A stretch of 9,130 bases of DNA from JADJLQ01 sp964405735 (GTDB lineage Bacteria; Bacteroidota; Bacteroidia; Chitinophagales; Saprospiraceae): positions 1 to 9,130 of the forward strand of contig CAYOPD010000151.1 of the NCBI GenBank assembly GCA_964405735.1, read 5' to 3'. Positions 1 to 6,720 of the stretch are shown here, piece by piece; position 1 is the stretch's first letter; every line of letters begins with the position of its first letter. The translations under genes and the position numbers were made by a program. The notes below the pieces were generated by a model. The model did no database searches. It was not told the DNA's origin and was given only the letters and a program-made list of their open reading frames with translations.

Positions 1-418
1 TTTCGTAATAGATGATGGACTCGAGTTTTTTGGACGAAAGCCCGAGGAGGTAACCGATCTTATTAGGAAGGGATTTAAAAAACCAGATGTGCACCACGGG
101 CACGACCAGTTTGATATGCCCCATCCGTTCACGGCGTACTTTTTTCTCTGTAACTTCCACTCCGCACCGGTCGCAGACAATGCCTTTGTACCGGATCCTT
201 TTATATTTACCGCAGTAACACTCGTAATCTTTGACGGGGCCGAAAATCCGTTCGCAGAAGAGCCCATCCCGCTCCGGTTTGTAGGAACGGTAGTTGATGG
301 TCTCCGGTTTCAGGATTTCCCCATAAGACCTTTCCAGGATATCATCCGGTGAGGAAAGGCTGATGGTGATGCTGTCAAAATATTTTGGATGTTTGCTGCT
401 TTTCTTTTTAAATGGCAT
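1..418 (-). CDS. rpoC: DNA-directed RNA polymerase subunit beta' (N-terminal part, cut by window edge)
   Basis: The reading frame opens with ATG at 418 and runs off the low-coordinate edge after 139 complete codons, so only the N-terminus is seen. Translating the minus strand gives a protein starting MPFKKKSSKHPKYFDSITI. It contains the beta' zinc-binding ribbon, with cysteines at residues 67, 69, 82 and 85 (CYCGKYKR...VCDRCG), followed by the conserved stretch RRERMGHIKLVVPVVHIWFF at about 96-115. Beta' is the largest subunit of core RNA polymerase. It forms the clamp and carries the catalytic NADFDGD magnesium site, which lies beyond this window. The gene begins 37 bases after the rpoB stop and is presumably on the same transcript. 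No Shine-Dalgarno sequence precedes the start; the bases just upstream are A/T-rich. The identification is firm; whether the rest of the gene is intact cannot be judged. Confidence 0.98.
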   Translation of the reverse strand, partial: MPFKKKSSKHPKYFDSITISLSSPDDILERSYGEILKPETINYRSYKPERDGLFCERIFGPVKDYECYCGKYKRIRYKGIVCDRCGVEVTEKKVRRERMGHIKLVVPVVHIWFFKSLPNKIGYLLGLSSKKLESIIYYE

Positions 419-455
419 AAACCAAATGATTTAAGAATGATTAAACAATTCCTGA

Positions 456-3400
456 TTATTCAAATTTTACTTCCAGGGCAAGGCCTTGCAACTCGTTGAT
501 CAACACGTTGAAGGACTCGGGTATATTGGGCTCCGGCATGTTTTCGCCTTTGACGATCGCTTCGTAGGCTTTGGCCCGTCCGATGATATCGTCTGACTTC
601 ACCGTAAGCAATTCCTGCAGGATATGGGAAGCGCCATAGGCTTCCAGCGCCCAGACTTCCATCTCCCCAAAACGCTGGCCCCCAAACTGGGCTTTACCGC
701 CCAGCGGCTGCTGCGTAATGAGGCTATAGGGCCCGATCGACCTGGCGTGCATTTTATCGTCCACCATGTGCGACAGTTTCAGCATATAAATCACACCTAC
801 CGTTGCCTGCTGATGGAAGCGGTCACCGGTTTCCCCATCGTAGAGATAAGTTTGACCGTATTGTGGAAGATTGGCTTTCTCGATATAGGATTCGATTTCT
901 CCCAGGCTTGCCCCGTCAAAAATGGGTGTGGCAAATTTTACGCCCATTTTCTCTCCGGCCCAGCCGAGTACGGTTTCGAAGATCTGGCCCAGGTTCATCC
1001 TGGAAGGTACCCCCAGCGGATTCAGAACGATATCCACCGCTGAGCCATCTTCCAGGAAGGGCATATCCTCCATACGGACGATCCGTGAAACGATGCCTTT
1101 GTTTCCGTGACGGCCGGCCATTTTATCACCCACCTTCAGTTTGCGCCGTTTGGCAATGTAAACTTTAGCGAGTTTCTGCACACCTGCGGGCAATTCGTCC
1201 CCAATGCTCACATTGAATTTTTCGCGCTTGTACCGTCCTACTTCCTCGTTGTATTTGATGCTGAAGTTGTGCAGCAGGCGGGTAATGGTATGGTTGATCT
1301 TTTTATCGCTGGTCCAGCTGGTATAATCCACCGATGAAAAATCGATCTTCTTGAGCATGTTGGGCGAAAACTTGGCTCCTTTGGCCACCAGTTGTTCCCC
1401 GTAAATGGTACGTATCCCCTCTGTGGCTTCCCCTTTGAGCAAACGCATCAGTTTATCGATGAGAATGGTTTTGAGCTGGTTGACGGCCACTTCGTGTTTC
1501 TGGTCCAGTTTATCCAGGACGTCTTTTTCCTGGCCTTTCTGCACCTTGTCTTTTTTGGCTTTGGCAAAGAGCTGCTTGTCGATCACCACGCCTTCGATGG
1601 ATGGTGGCGCTTTCAGGGAGGCGTCTTTCACATCTCCCGCCTTATCCCCGAATATGGCCCGGAGCAATTTCTCTTCCGGAGTAGGATCGGATTCTCCTTT
1701 AGGGGTGATTTTACCGATCAGGATATCTCCTTCATTGACCCAGGCGCCTATGCGTATGATCCCGTTTTCATCGAGGTCTTTGGTAGCTTCCTCGCTGACG
1801 TTTGGGATATCGTTGGTCAGCTCTTCGTCGCCCAGTTTGGTTTCCCGGACATCGAGGTCAAAACTTTCAATATGGATGGAAGAAAAAACATCCTGCTGCA
1901 CCACCCTTTCCGAAATCACGATGGCATCCTCGAAGTTGTACCCTTTCCAGGGCATGAAGGCCACTTTCAGGTTTTGTCCAAGGGCGAGTTCACCACGGTC
2001 CGTGGCGTATCCATCGCAGAGGATGGTTCCTGAATGAACCCGGTCGCCTTTTTTGACAATGGGTTTCAGGTTGATGCAGGTGGCCTGGTTGGTGCGCTGG
2101 AATTTAGTGAGGTGGTAGGTCTTGAGGCTTTCTTCGAAGGAGACCAACTGGTCTTCCTCTGAACGGTCGTATTTGATGATGATCTGGTTGGCATCGACAT
2201 ATTCCACCGTGCCATCGCCTTCGGCATTGATCAGCATCCGGCTGTCCATGGCTACCTTGCCTTCCAGTCCGGTCCCTACAATCGGGGAAGCCGGGTTGAT
2301 CAGGGGTACGGCCTGGCGTTGCATGTTGGATCCCATCAGGGCCCTGTTGGCATCGTCGTTTTCAAGGAAAGGAATCAAAGATGCAGACACTCCAACGATC
2401 TGGTTGGGTGCAATGTCAATGTATTCCACTTCTTCCGGCAACAATACAGGGAAATCCCCGTGCAGGCGGCATTTGATGCGGTCCGTGAGAAAGGCACCTT
2501 TTTCATCCAGGCCGGAATTGGCCTGGGCGATTTTTTTGTTGTCCTCCAGTTCCGCCGATAAAAATTCAGCATGGGTCTTGGTATCAACCATGCCGTTTTT
2601 CACTTTGCGGTAAGGGGTTTCCAGGAAGCCCATCTTATTCACTTTTGCATGAACGCACAAGGTGGAGATCAGACCGATATTGGGTCCTTCCGGAGTTTCA
2701 ATCGTACAAAGGCGGCCGTAGTGGGAATAATGAACGTCCCTGACTTCGAATCCTGCCCTTTCCCTGGAAAGACCACCGGGTCCCAGTGCGGATATCCTGC
2801 GCTTGTGGGTGATTTCCGAAAGAGGATTGGTTTGGTCCAGAAACTGTGACAACTGGCTGGTCCCGAAAAAGGAGGAGACCACCGAGGACAAGGTCCGGGC
2901 ATTGATCAGATCGATCGGAGTAAAGACCTCGTTGTCACGCACGTTCATACGTTCGCGAATGGTCCTGGCCATTCTGGCGAGGCCCACCCCAAACTGCGCA
3001 TACAATTGTTCGCCCACCGTACGCACGCGGCGGTTGCTGAGGTGATCGATATCGTCCAGTTCTGCCTTCTGGTTGATAAGAAGGACCAGGTATTTGACGA
3101 TGTTGATGATATCTTCATTGGTCAGGATCATCGTGCTGAGGTCGATTTCCTGTTCCAGTTTTTTATTGATTTTATAACGGCCGACTTCGCCCAGGTTGTA
3201 CCGTTTGTCTGAGAAAAAAAGCTTGTCGATGATGCCGCGGGCGGTCTCTTCATCTGGCGGATCGGTACCCCTCAACTGGCGGTAGATGTGCTGGACCGCT
3301 TCCAGCTCTGAACTCGATGGGTCTTTTTGCAGGGTGTTGTATATGATGGTGTAGTCATCTTCCACTTCTTCTTTCTGAAGGATGATGGTTTCGGCTTCGG

Positions 3401-4265
3401 CTTCGAGGATCAGTTGGACGTTTTCCTCGTCCAGGATGATATCGCGCTCGAGGATGATTTCATTTCTTTCAATGGTAACTACCTCGCCGGTGTCTTCATC
3501 CACAAAGTCTTCGGTCCATTTTTTGAGGACCCGGGCGGCCAGTTTGCGGCCGATGTTCTGCTGGAGGTTTTTGGGACTGACTTTCACTTCTTCGGCCAGG
3601 CCAAACAGGTCGAGAATATCCTTGTCGGAATCAAAGCCAATGGCCCTCAGCAGGGTGGTGACCGGGAATTTTTTCTTGCGGTCGATGTACGCGTACATCA
3701 CGGTGTTGATGTCCGTGGAAAATTCCATCCACGCTCCTTTGAAAGGGATTACCCGGGCCGAATAGATTTTCGTGCCGTTGGGATGGAAGGTCTGGTTGAA
3801 AAACACACCCGGAGAGCGGTGCAACTGGCTTACGATCACCCGCTCCGCACCGTTGATGACGAAGGTGCCTTTGGGGGTCATGTAGGGGATATTGCCCAGG
3901 AACACATCCTGCACAATGGTTTCAAAATCCACGTGTTCTTCGTCGTTGCAGGACAGCCTCAGTTTTGCTTTTAAGGGGACGCTGTACGTCAGACCCCGCT
4001 GCATACATTCATCGATGGTATACCTCGGCGGGTCAACGAAATAATCCAGAAACTCGAGTAAAAAAATATTTCTGGCATCGGTAATGGGAAAATTTTCCTG
4101 GAACACTTTATAGAGTCCTTCGTTGCTGCGATTTTCCGGCGTGGTTTCCAGTTGAAAGAATTCCTGGAAGGATTTCAGCTGGATCTCGAGCAAGTCCGGG
4201 GATTCGGTCCCGTGTTTTATTTTTCCAAAATTGATGCGCTTAGAATCTGCTTTCTTGATTGCCAT
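456..4265 (-). CDS. rpoB: DNA-directed RNA polymerase subunit beta
   Basis: This 1269-residue protein is the beta subunit, which forms one side of the RNA polymerase active-centre cleft. It is shorter than the 1342-residue E. coli protein, mainly because the lineage-specific insert near E. coli 940-1040 is reduced here to a short charged, probably helical segment at about 900-945. The rifampicin-binding cluster is at 467-495 (FGTSQLSQFLDQTNPLSEIT then HKRRISALGPGG). D477, H487 and S492 correspond to E. coli D516, H526 and S531 and carry the drug-sensitive residues. Other landmarks are WKGYNFEDAI at 773-782 (acidic pair E779-D780), the flap region around 850-900, the active-site lysine block GDKMAGRHGNKG at 1046-1057 (K1048, K1056) and the C-terminal block GGKAQFGGQRFGEMEVWALE at 1189-1208, which anchors to beta'. 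The start ATG yields a family-typical N-terminus (MAIKKADSKRINFGK). The gene is preceded by a 146-base spacer with a hairpin and is followed by rpoC. Confidence 0.99.
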   Translation of the reverse strand: MAIKKADSKRINFGKIKHGTESPDLLEIQLKSFQEFFQLETTPENRSNEGLYKVFQENFPITDARNIFLLEFLDYFVDPPRYTIDECMQRGLTYSVPLKAKLRLSCNDEEHVDFETIVQDVFLGNIPYMTPKGTFVINGAERVIVSQLHRSPGVFFNQTFHPNGTKIYSARVIPFKGAWMEFSTDINTVMYAYIDRKKKFPVTTLLRAIGFDSDKDILDLFGLAEEVKVSPKNLQQNIGRKLAARVLKKWTEDFVDEDTGEVVTIERNEIILERDIILDEENVQLILEAEAETIILQKEEVEDDYTIIYNTLQKDPSSSELEAVQHIYRQLRGTDPPDEETARGIIDKLFFSDKRYNLGEVGRYKINKKLEQEIDLSTMILTNEDIINIVKYLVLLINQKAELDDIDHLSNRRVRTVGEQLYAQFGVGLARMARTIRERMNVRDNEVFTPIDLINARTLSSVVSSFFGTSQLSQFLDQTNPLSEITHKRRISALGPGGLSRERAGFEVRDVHYSHYGRLCTIETPEGPNIGLISTLCVHAKVNKMGFLETPYRKVKNGMVDTKTHAEFLSAELEDNKKIAQANSGLDEKGAFLTDRIKCRLHGDFPVLLPEEVEYIDIAPNQIVGVSASLIPFLENDDANRALMGSNMQRQAVPLINPASPIVGTGLEGKVAMDSRMLINAEGDGTVEYVDANQIIIKYDRSEEDQLVSFEESLKTYHLTKFQRTNQATCINLKPIVKKGDRVHSGTILCDGYATDRGELALGQNLKVAFMPWKGYNFEDAIVISERVVQQDVFSSIHIESFDLDVRETKLGDEELTNDIPNVSEEATKDLDENGIIRIGAWVNEGDILIGKITPKGESDPTPEEKLLRAIFGDKAGDVKDASLKAPPSIEGVVIDKQLFAKAKKDKVQKGQEKDVLDKLDQKHEVAVNQLKTILIDKLMRLLKGEATEGIRTIYGEQLVAKGAKFSPNMLKKIDFSSVDYTSWTSDKKINHTITRLLHNFSIKYNEEVGRYKREKFNVSIGDELPAGVQKLAKVYIAKRRKLKVGDKMAGRHGNKGIVSRIVRMEDMPFLEDGSAVDIVLNPLGVPSRMNLGQIFETVLGWAGEKMGVKFATPIFDGASLGEIESYIEKANLPQYGQTYLYDGETGDRFHQQATVGVIYMLKLSHMVDDKMHARSIGPYSLITQQPLGGKAQFGGQRFGEMEVWALEAYGASHILQELLTVKSDDIIGRAKAYEAIVKGENMPEPNIPESFNVLINELQGLALEVKFE

Positions 4266-4332
4266 AAGCCACTTGCGAATTTAGATTTTTAATAATTCAG
4301 GTTTTCTCAATGGGTATTTACAAATCAGTAAA

Positions 4333-4365
4333 GGCCTGGCCGAATACAGGGTATTTAGCCAGGCC
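4333..4365 (-). promoter_or_regulatory. Stem-loop between rplL and rpoB (possible attenuator or RNA-processing site)
   Basis: The arms 4333-4340 (ggcctggc) and 4358-4365 (gccaggcc) pair perfectly over 8 bp. Inside them, 4343-4347 (aatac) pairs with 4351-4355 (gtatt) after one mismatch and one G-U pair, closing a 3-base loop. In the transcript the 3' arm is followed by UUUACUGAUUUG, which is only weakly U-rich, so a strong intrinsic terminator is unlikely. The hairpin occupies the only long gap between the ribosomal stalk genes and rpoBC. In E. coli this junction carries a partial terminator and an RNase III site that lower rpoBC expression relative to rplJL, so a similar role is a reasonable inference. 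The 9-base sequence gggtattta occurs twice (4312-4320 and 4349-4357), the second copy inside the hairpin. The rest of the 4266-4411 gap is A/T-rich with no convincing promoter. Confidence 0.5.
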
Positions 4366-4411
4366 GCTACCGGGTAATATCTATGCGCTGTGGAAATAAA
4401 CCGATAGGATT

Positions 4412-4792
4412 TTATTTTACTTCCACTTCTGCACCAACCGCTTCGAGGGCGGTCTTCAGGGTATTGGCTTCTTCCTTGGTTGCTTTTTCCTTTAACGTCG
4501 CGGGAGCACCGTCCACCAGGTCTTTGGCTTCTTTGAGGCCCAGGTTGAGGAGGGTTTTCACCTCTTTAACCACTTTGAGTTTTTCAGCTCCGCCTGATTT
4601 CAGAATGACATCAAACTCGGTTTGTTCAACGACCGCGGCGGCGGCTCCGCCACCTCCGGCGGGTGCTGCGACTGCAACAGCAGCAGCGGCCGGCTCGATG
4701 CCGTGTTCTTGTTTCAATATTGCAGCCAACTCATTGACCTCTTTTACGGTCAGGCTTACCAGTTGATCAGCAATTGCTTTTAAATCTGCCAT
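4412..4792 (-). CDS. rplL: 50S ribosomal protein L7/L12 (bL12)
   Basis: This 126-residue acidic protein forms the mobile stalk of the large subunit that recruits and activates the translational GTPases EF-Tu, EF-G, IF2 and RF3. The N-terminal dimerisation and L10-binding domain is at about 1-34 (MADLKAIADQLVSLTVKEVN). It is followed by a flexible Ala/Gly/Pro-rich hinge at about 35-54, including a run of four glycines at 46-49. The globular C-terminal domain at about 57-126 has the conserved GTPase-contacting helices (KLKVVKEVKTLLNLGLKEAK). The length matches the usual 120-128 residues. The gene follows rplJ by 62 bases; that gap is very A/T-rich (a stretch of alternating TA and a run of seven A on the transcribed strand) and holds no ribosome-binding purine motif. 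This A-rich leader may favour efficient initiation, since L7/L12 is needed in several copies per ribosome; that point is inference. Confidence 0.99.
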   Translation of the reverse strand: MADLKAIADQLVSLTVKEVNELAAILKQEHGIEPAAAAVAVAAPAGGGGAAAAVVEQTEFDVILKSGGAEKLKVVKEVKTLLNLGLKEAKDLVDGAPATLKEKATKEEANTLKTALEAVGAEVEVK

Positions 4793-4854
4793 GATAGGTT
4801 ACTTTTTTTGATTTTGATTAAATATTAATATATATGCGTACTTGGAAGCCGTGA

Positions 4855-5382
4855 TTAATTGGCTCTGTCCTCCAGGGCCTTGACCAGGCCGGCCAGTTTG
4901 TGGCCGCCGGATTGCAGCGCCCCGATGACATTGCGGGCAGGAGACTGGAGCAGAGTGATCAGTTCACCGATCAATTCATTTTTAGACTTGATGGCAATCA
5001 GCACATCGATCTGATCGTCTCCTTTAAAAACAGCACTATCTATATAGGCTGCTTTCAGAACGGGTTTGTCTCCGGAACCCCTGAATTCCTTCAGGATCCT
5101 GGCGGGCAAATTGCCCTGGTCCGAAAACAGGACGGCGGTAGGGCCGTGTAATGCGTCGAATATGTCCTTAAAACCCCTGGATTCCGGCAGAGCCTCCATG
5201 GCTTTGCGGGCCAGGGTGTTTTTGACCACTTTCACTTCTATGCCTTTCTCATGACACAGGCGGCGGAATTTGGTGATCTGGGCCACGGTCATGGATGAAG
5301 CATCGGCCAGGTAAAAAAAACTGCTGGCATCGAATTTATCTTTCAGGGCCTCAATGGTCGTCCCTTTATCTGTCTTATTCAT
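4855..5382 (-). CDS. rplJ: 50S ribosomal protein L10 (uL10)
   Basis: This 175-residue protein anchors the L7/L12 dimers to the 23S rRNA GTPase-associated region next to L11. The N-terminal RNA-binding domain spans about 1-130, with the family block VKVVKNTLARKAMEA at 50-64 and the following GPTAVLFSD at 80-88. The C-terminal part (about 135-175) is predicted helical and provides the L12-binding tail (ELIGELITLLQSPARNVIGA, then LAGLVKALEDRAN). It is slightly longer than E. coli L10 (165 residues). The start at 5382 gives the expected N-terminus, and no in-frame alternative is better supported. It sits 24 bases after rplA and 62 bases before rplL, so the pair forms the usual stalk module. The short upstream gap leaves no room for a long L10 leader RNA of the kind found in E. 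coli. Confidence 0.98.
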   Translation of the reverse strand: MNKTDKGTTIEALKDKFDASSFFYLADASSMTVAQITKFRRLCHEKGIEVKVVKNTLARKAMEALPESRGFKDIFDALHGPTAVLFSDQGNLPARILKEFRGSGDKPVLKAAYIDSAVFKGDDQIDVLIAIKSKNELIGELITLLQSPARNVIGALQSGGHKLAGLVKALEDRAN

Positions 5383-5406
5383 TTTAATTCAGGTTTACCT
5401 TGATGA

Positions 5407-6099
5407 TTAATGTAAAGATTTGATATCCAGCCATATGCCCGGGCTCATGGTACTGGCTACCGACACCGATTTGATATAAGTTCCTTTGGCGGACGTAGGT
5501 TTGAGTTTGACAATGGTGGTCAACAGTTCATTGGCATTTTCCGTCAGCTTGTCGGATGAAAAGGACACCCGGCCCACGGTGCTGTGTATGATCGCCTGTT
5601 TGTCTACCCGGAAAGCAATTTTACCGCCTTTCACCTCAGTGATTGCAGCGGCTACGTCCTGGGTGACGGTCCCGGTTTTCGGATTGGGCATGAGGCCGCG
5701 GGGCCCCAGGATCCGGCCGATTTTCCCGATTTTGGCCATGACGGAAGGCGTTGCGATGATCACATCGATGTCCATCCAGCCTTCGGAAATTTTCTGGATA
5801 TAATCATCCAGGCCGACATGATCCGCTCCGGCGGCTTTGGCTTCGGCCTCCTTATCGGGAGTGCACAAAACCAGAACGCGTTTTGTTTTTCCAGTTCCAT
5901 GGGGAAGCGTCACGGTACCCCGGATAGCCTGATCGGATTTTCTGGGATCAATGCCCAGCCTGACGTGAATGTCAACAGAAGCGTCGAATTTGGCGGTGTT
6001 GACTTCTTTCACAAGAGCCATTGCGTCCTTGAGGGCCAGGTATTTTTTCCGGTCCACTTTGGCATTGGCTACTTTTCTTTTTTTAGTTTCTTTTGCCAT
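5407..6099 (-). CDS. rplA: 50S ribosomal protein L1 (uL1)
   Basis: L1 binds 23S rRNA helices 76-78, forms the mobile L1 stalk that guides deacylated tRNA out of the E site, and in many bacteria represses its own mRNA. I place the start at the ATG at 6099, giving 230 residues beginning MAKETKKRKVANAKVDRKKY. This matches the family N-terminus and usual length (E. coli 234). The frame is open to another ATG at 6132, but that adds an 11-residue extension (MLTIDTSKFCI) unlike the family and intrudes into the spacer hairpin. The L1 signature is at about 128-142 (GRILGPRGLMPNPKT). The two-domain layout is visible: domain I is split between the N-terminus (to about 65) and the C-terminus (from about 155), with domain II between. 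The gene is 69 bases downstream of rplK and 24 upstream of rplJ. Confidence 0.97.
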   Translation of the reverse strand: MAKETKKRKVANAKVDRKKYLALKDAMALVKEVNTAKFDASVDIHVRLGIDPRKSDQAIRGTVTLPHGTGKTKRVLVLCTPDKEAEAKAAGADHVGLDDYIQKISEGWMDIDVIIATPSVMAKIGKIGRILGPRGLMPNPKTGTVTQDVAAAITEVKGGKIAFRVDKQAIIHSTVGRVSFSSDKLTENANELLTTIVKLKPTSAKGTYIKSVSVASTMSPGIWLDIKSLH

Positions 6100-6112
6100 T
6101 ATGCAGAATTTA

Positions 6113-6144
6113 GAGGTATCTATCGTCAGCAAGCTGACTCCCTC
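6113..6144 (-). promoter_or_regulatory. Stem-loop in the rplK-rplA spacer
   Basis: On the transcribed strand GUCAG-CUUG-CUGAC (6138 to 6125) makes a 5-bp stem with a 4-base loop. It is enclosed by a second helix, GAGG (6144-6141) with CCUC (6116-6113). The two helices are separated by an asymmetric internal loop of 2 bases on one side and 8 on the other (GA / GAUAGAUA). A run of eight T on the transcribed strand (6156-6149) lies upstream of it, just after rplK. Two short helices around an asymmetric loop, 13 bases before the L1 start, could be a protein-binding or translation-control element. The stems are short enough that chance is a serious alternative. It is not a terminator, because no U-tract follows. 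Confidence 0.3.
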
Positions 6145-6168
6145 GGTGAAAAAAAATAGGATTTCAAA

Positions 6169-6609
6169 TTAATTCCAGGGCGCCTTACCGCTTACGGTAA
6201 TCCCCATACTTCTGGCCGTACCGGCTACCATCTTCATAGCCGATTCCAGGGTAAACGCATTCAGATCGGGCATTTTATCCTCGGCGATGGTTTTGATCTG
6301 GTCCCAGGTCACGTCGGCCACTTTATTCCGGTTGGGTTCCTTCGAACCGGACTTGATTTTGGTGGCTTCCAGCAGCTGGATCGCCGCGGGGGCGGTTTTG
6401 ATTACAAAATCAAAGGATTTGTCTTTAAAAACCGTGAGGACGACCGGCAATATTTTGCCCTGTTTGTCCTGGGTTTGCGCATTGAATCTTTTACAAAATT
6501 CCATGATGTTGACGCCTTTGGAACCGAGTGCGGGCCCTACGGGCGGAGCGGGATTGGCCTGCCCCCCTTTGACTTGCAATTTGATGAAGGTTTCAATTTC
6601 TTTTGCCAT
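6169..6609 (-). CDS. rplK: 50S ribosomal protein L11 (uL11)
   Basis: L11 binds the 23S rRNA GTPase-associated centre at the base of the L7/L12 stalk and is the target site region for thiostrepton-type antibiotics. The 146-residue product starts MAKEIETFIKLQVKGGQANP. The N-terminal domain (about 1-70) carries the conserved PAPPVGPALG at 20-29, including the paired prolines P22-P23 whose change gives thiostrepton resistance in other bacteria, then GVNIMEFCKRFNAQT at 33-47. The C-terminal rRNA-binding domain (about 75-146) ends GTARSMGITVSGKAPWN. The length is close to the usual 141-147. It is followed by rplA, the usual L11-L1 pair. A small 6-bp inverted repeat (ttaccg/cggtaa, 6185-6200) lies inside the 3' coding part and is probably incidental. 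Confidence 0.99.
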   Translation of the reverse strand: MAKEIETFIKLQVKGGQANPAPPVGPALGSKGVNIMEFCKRFNAQTQDKQGKILPVVLTVFKDKSFDFVIKTAPAAIQLLEATKIKSGSKEPNRNKVADVTWDQIKTIAEDKMPDLNAFTLESAMKMVAGTARSMGITVSGKAPWN

Positions 6610-6644
6610 ACTACAATTTCGTTTCAGTTTTTATAAATCGGCCA

Positions 6645-6668
6645 CTCCATGGAAGCAGAATGGAAGCA
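6645..6668 (-). promoter_or_regulatory. Short direct repeat and hairpin in rplK leader; weak candidate L1-binding site
   Basis: The 9-base sequence atggaagca occurs at 6649-6657 and 6660-6668, so the transcript reads UGCUUCCAU twice, 11 bases apart. The upstream RNA copy can pair with the following AUGGAG (6650-6645) in a 6-bp helix with one bulged U and a 9-base loop. The RNA stretch CAUGGAG resembles the 23S rRNA helix 77 strand bound by L1 (GCAUGGAGCC in E. coli, from memory). The leader of the L11-L1 mRNA is where L1 autoregulation acts in E. coli. The match is short and the structure modest, so this is a suggestion only. Confidence 0.2.
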
Positions 6669-6678
6669 TCCTTTATTT

Positions 6679-6720
6679 TTAATTCTTAATTATTAATTAT
6701 TAATTCTTAATTATTCATTC
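6679..6720. repeat. Six-copy heptamer tandem repeat (TTAATTM) between nusG and rplK
   Basis: Plus-strand units are ttaattc (6679), ttaatta (6686), ttaatta (6693), ttaattc (6700), ttaatta (6707) and a degenerate ttcattc (6714-6720). The array ends exactly at the base before the nusG stop codon. Because the C- and A-ending units recur in order, a 16-base sequence is repeated exactly at 6679-6694 and 6700-6715 (period 21). A/T heptamer arrays of this sort are, to my recollection, frequent in spacers of some Bacteroidota. The unit is nearly self-complementary, so the RNA could form weak A-U helices. No function is evident; it separates nusG from the L11-L1 pair. Confidence 0.85.

Noticed and set aside
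1392..3974. Several plus-strand open frames of 200 or more codons opposite rpoB (for example 1392-2033, 1405-2037 and 3327-3974)
   Set aside because: They overlap each other and are antisense to intact rpoB. Their composition follows from rpoB codon use, and no start context or family resemblance supports them.
4276..4283. TAAATTCG on the transcribed strand before rpoB as a -7 box
   Set aside because: It resembles TAnnTTTG, but no TTTG or TTG lies at the expected distance (the nearest is about 24 bases away), and it is only about 10 bases from the start codon.
6100..6132. Upstream ATG extending rplA by 11 residues
   Set aside because: The extension MLTIDTSKFCI is unlike L1 N-termini, while the ATG at 6099 gives the standard MAKETKKRK opening and normal length.
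6185..6200. Inverted repeat ttaccg/cggtaa in the 3' end of rplK as a terminator
   Set aside because: It is inside conserved coding sequence and is followed by GC-rich codons rather than a U-tract; the eight-T run is about 30 bases away.
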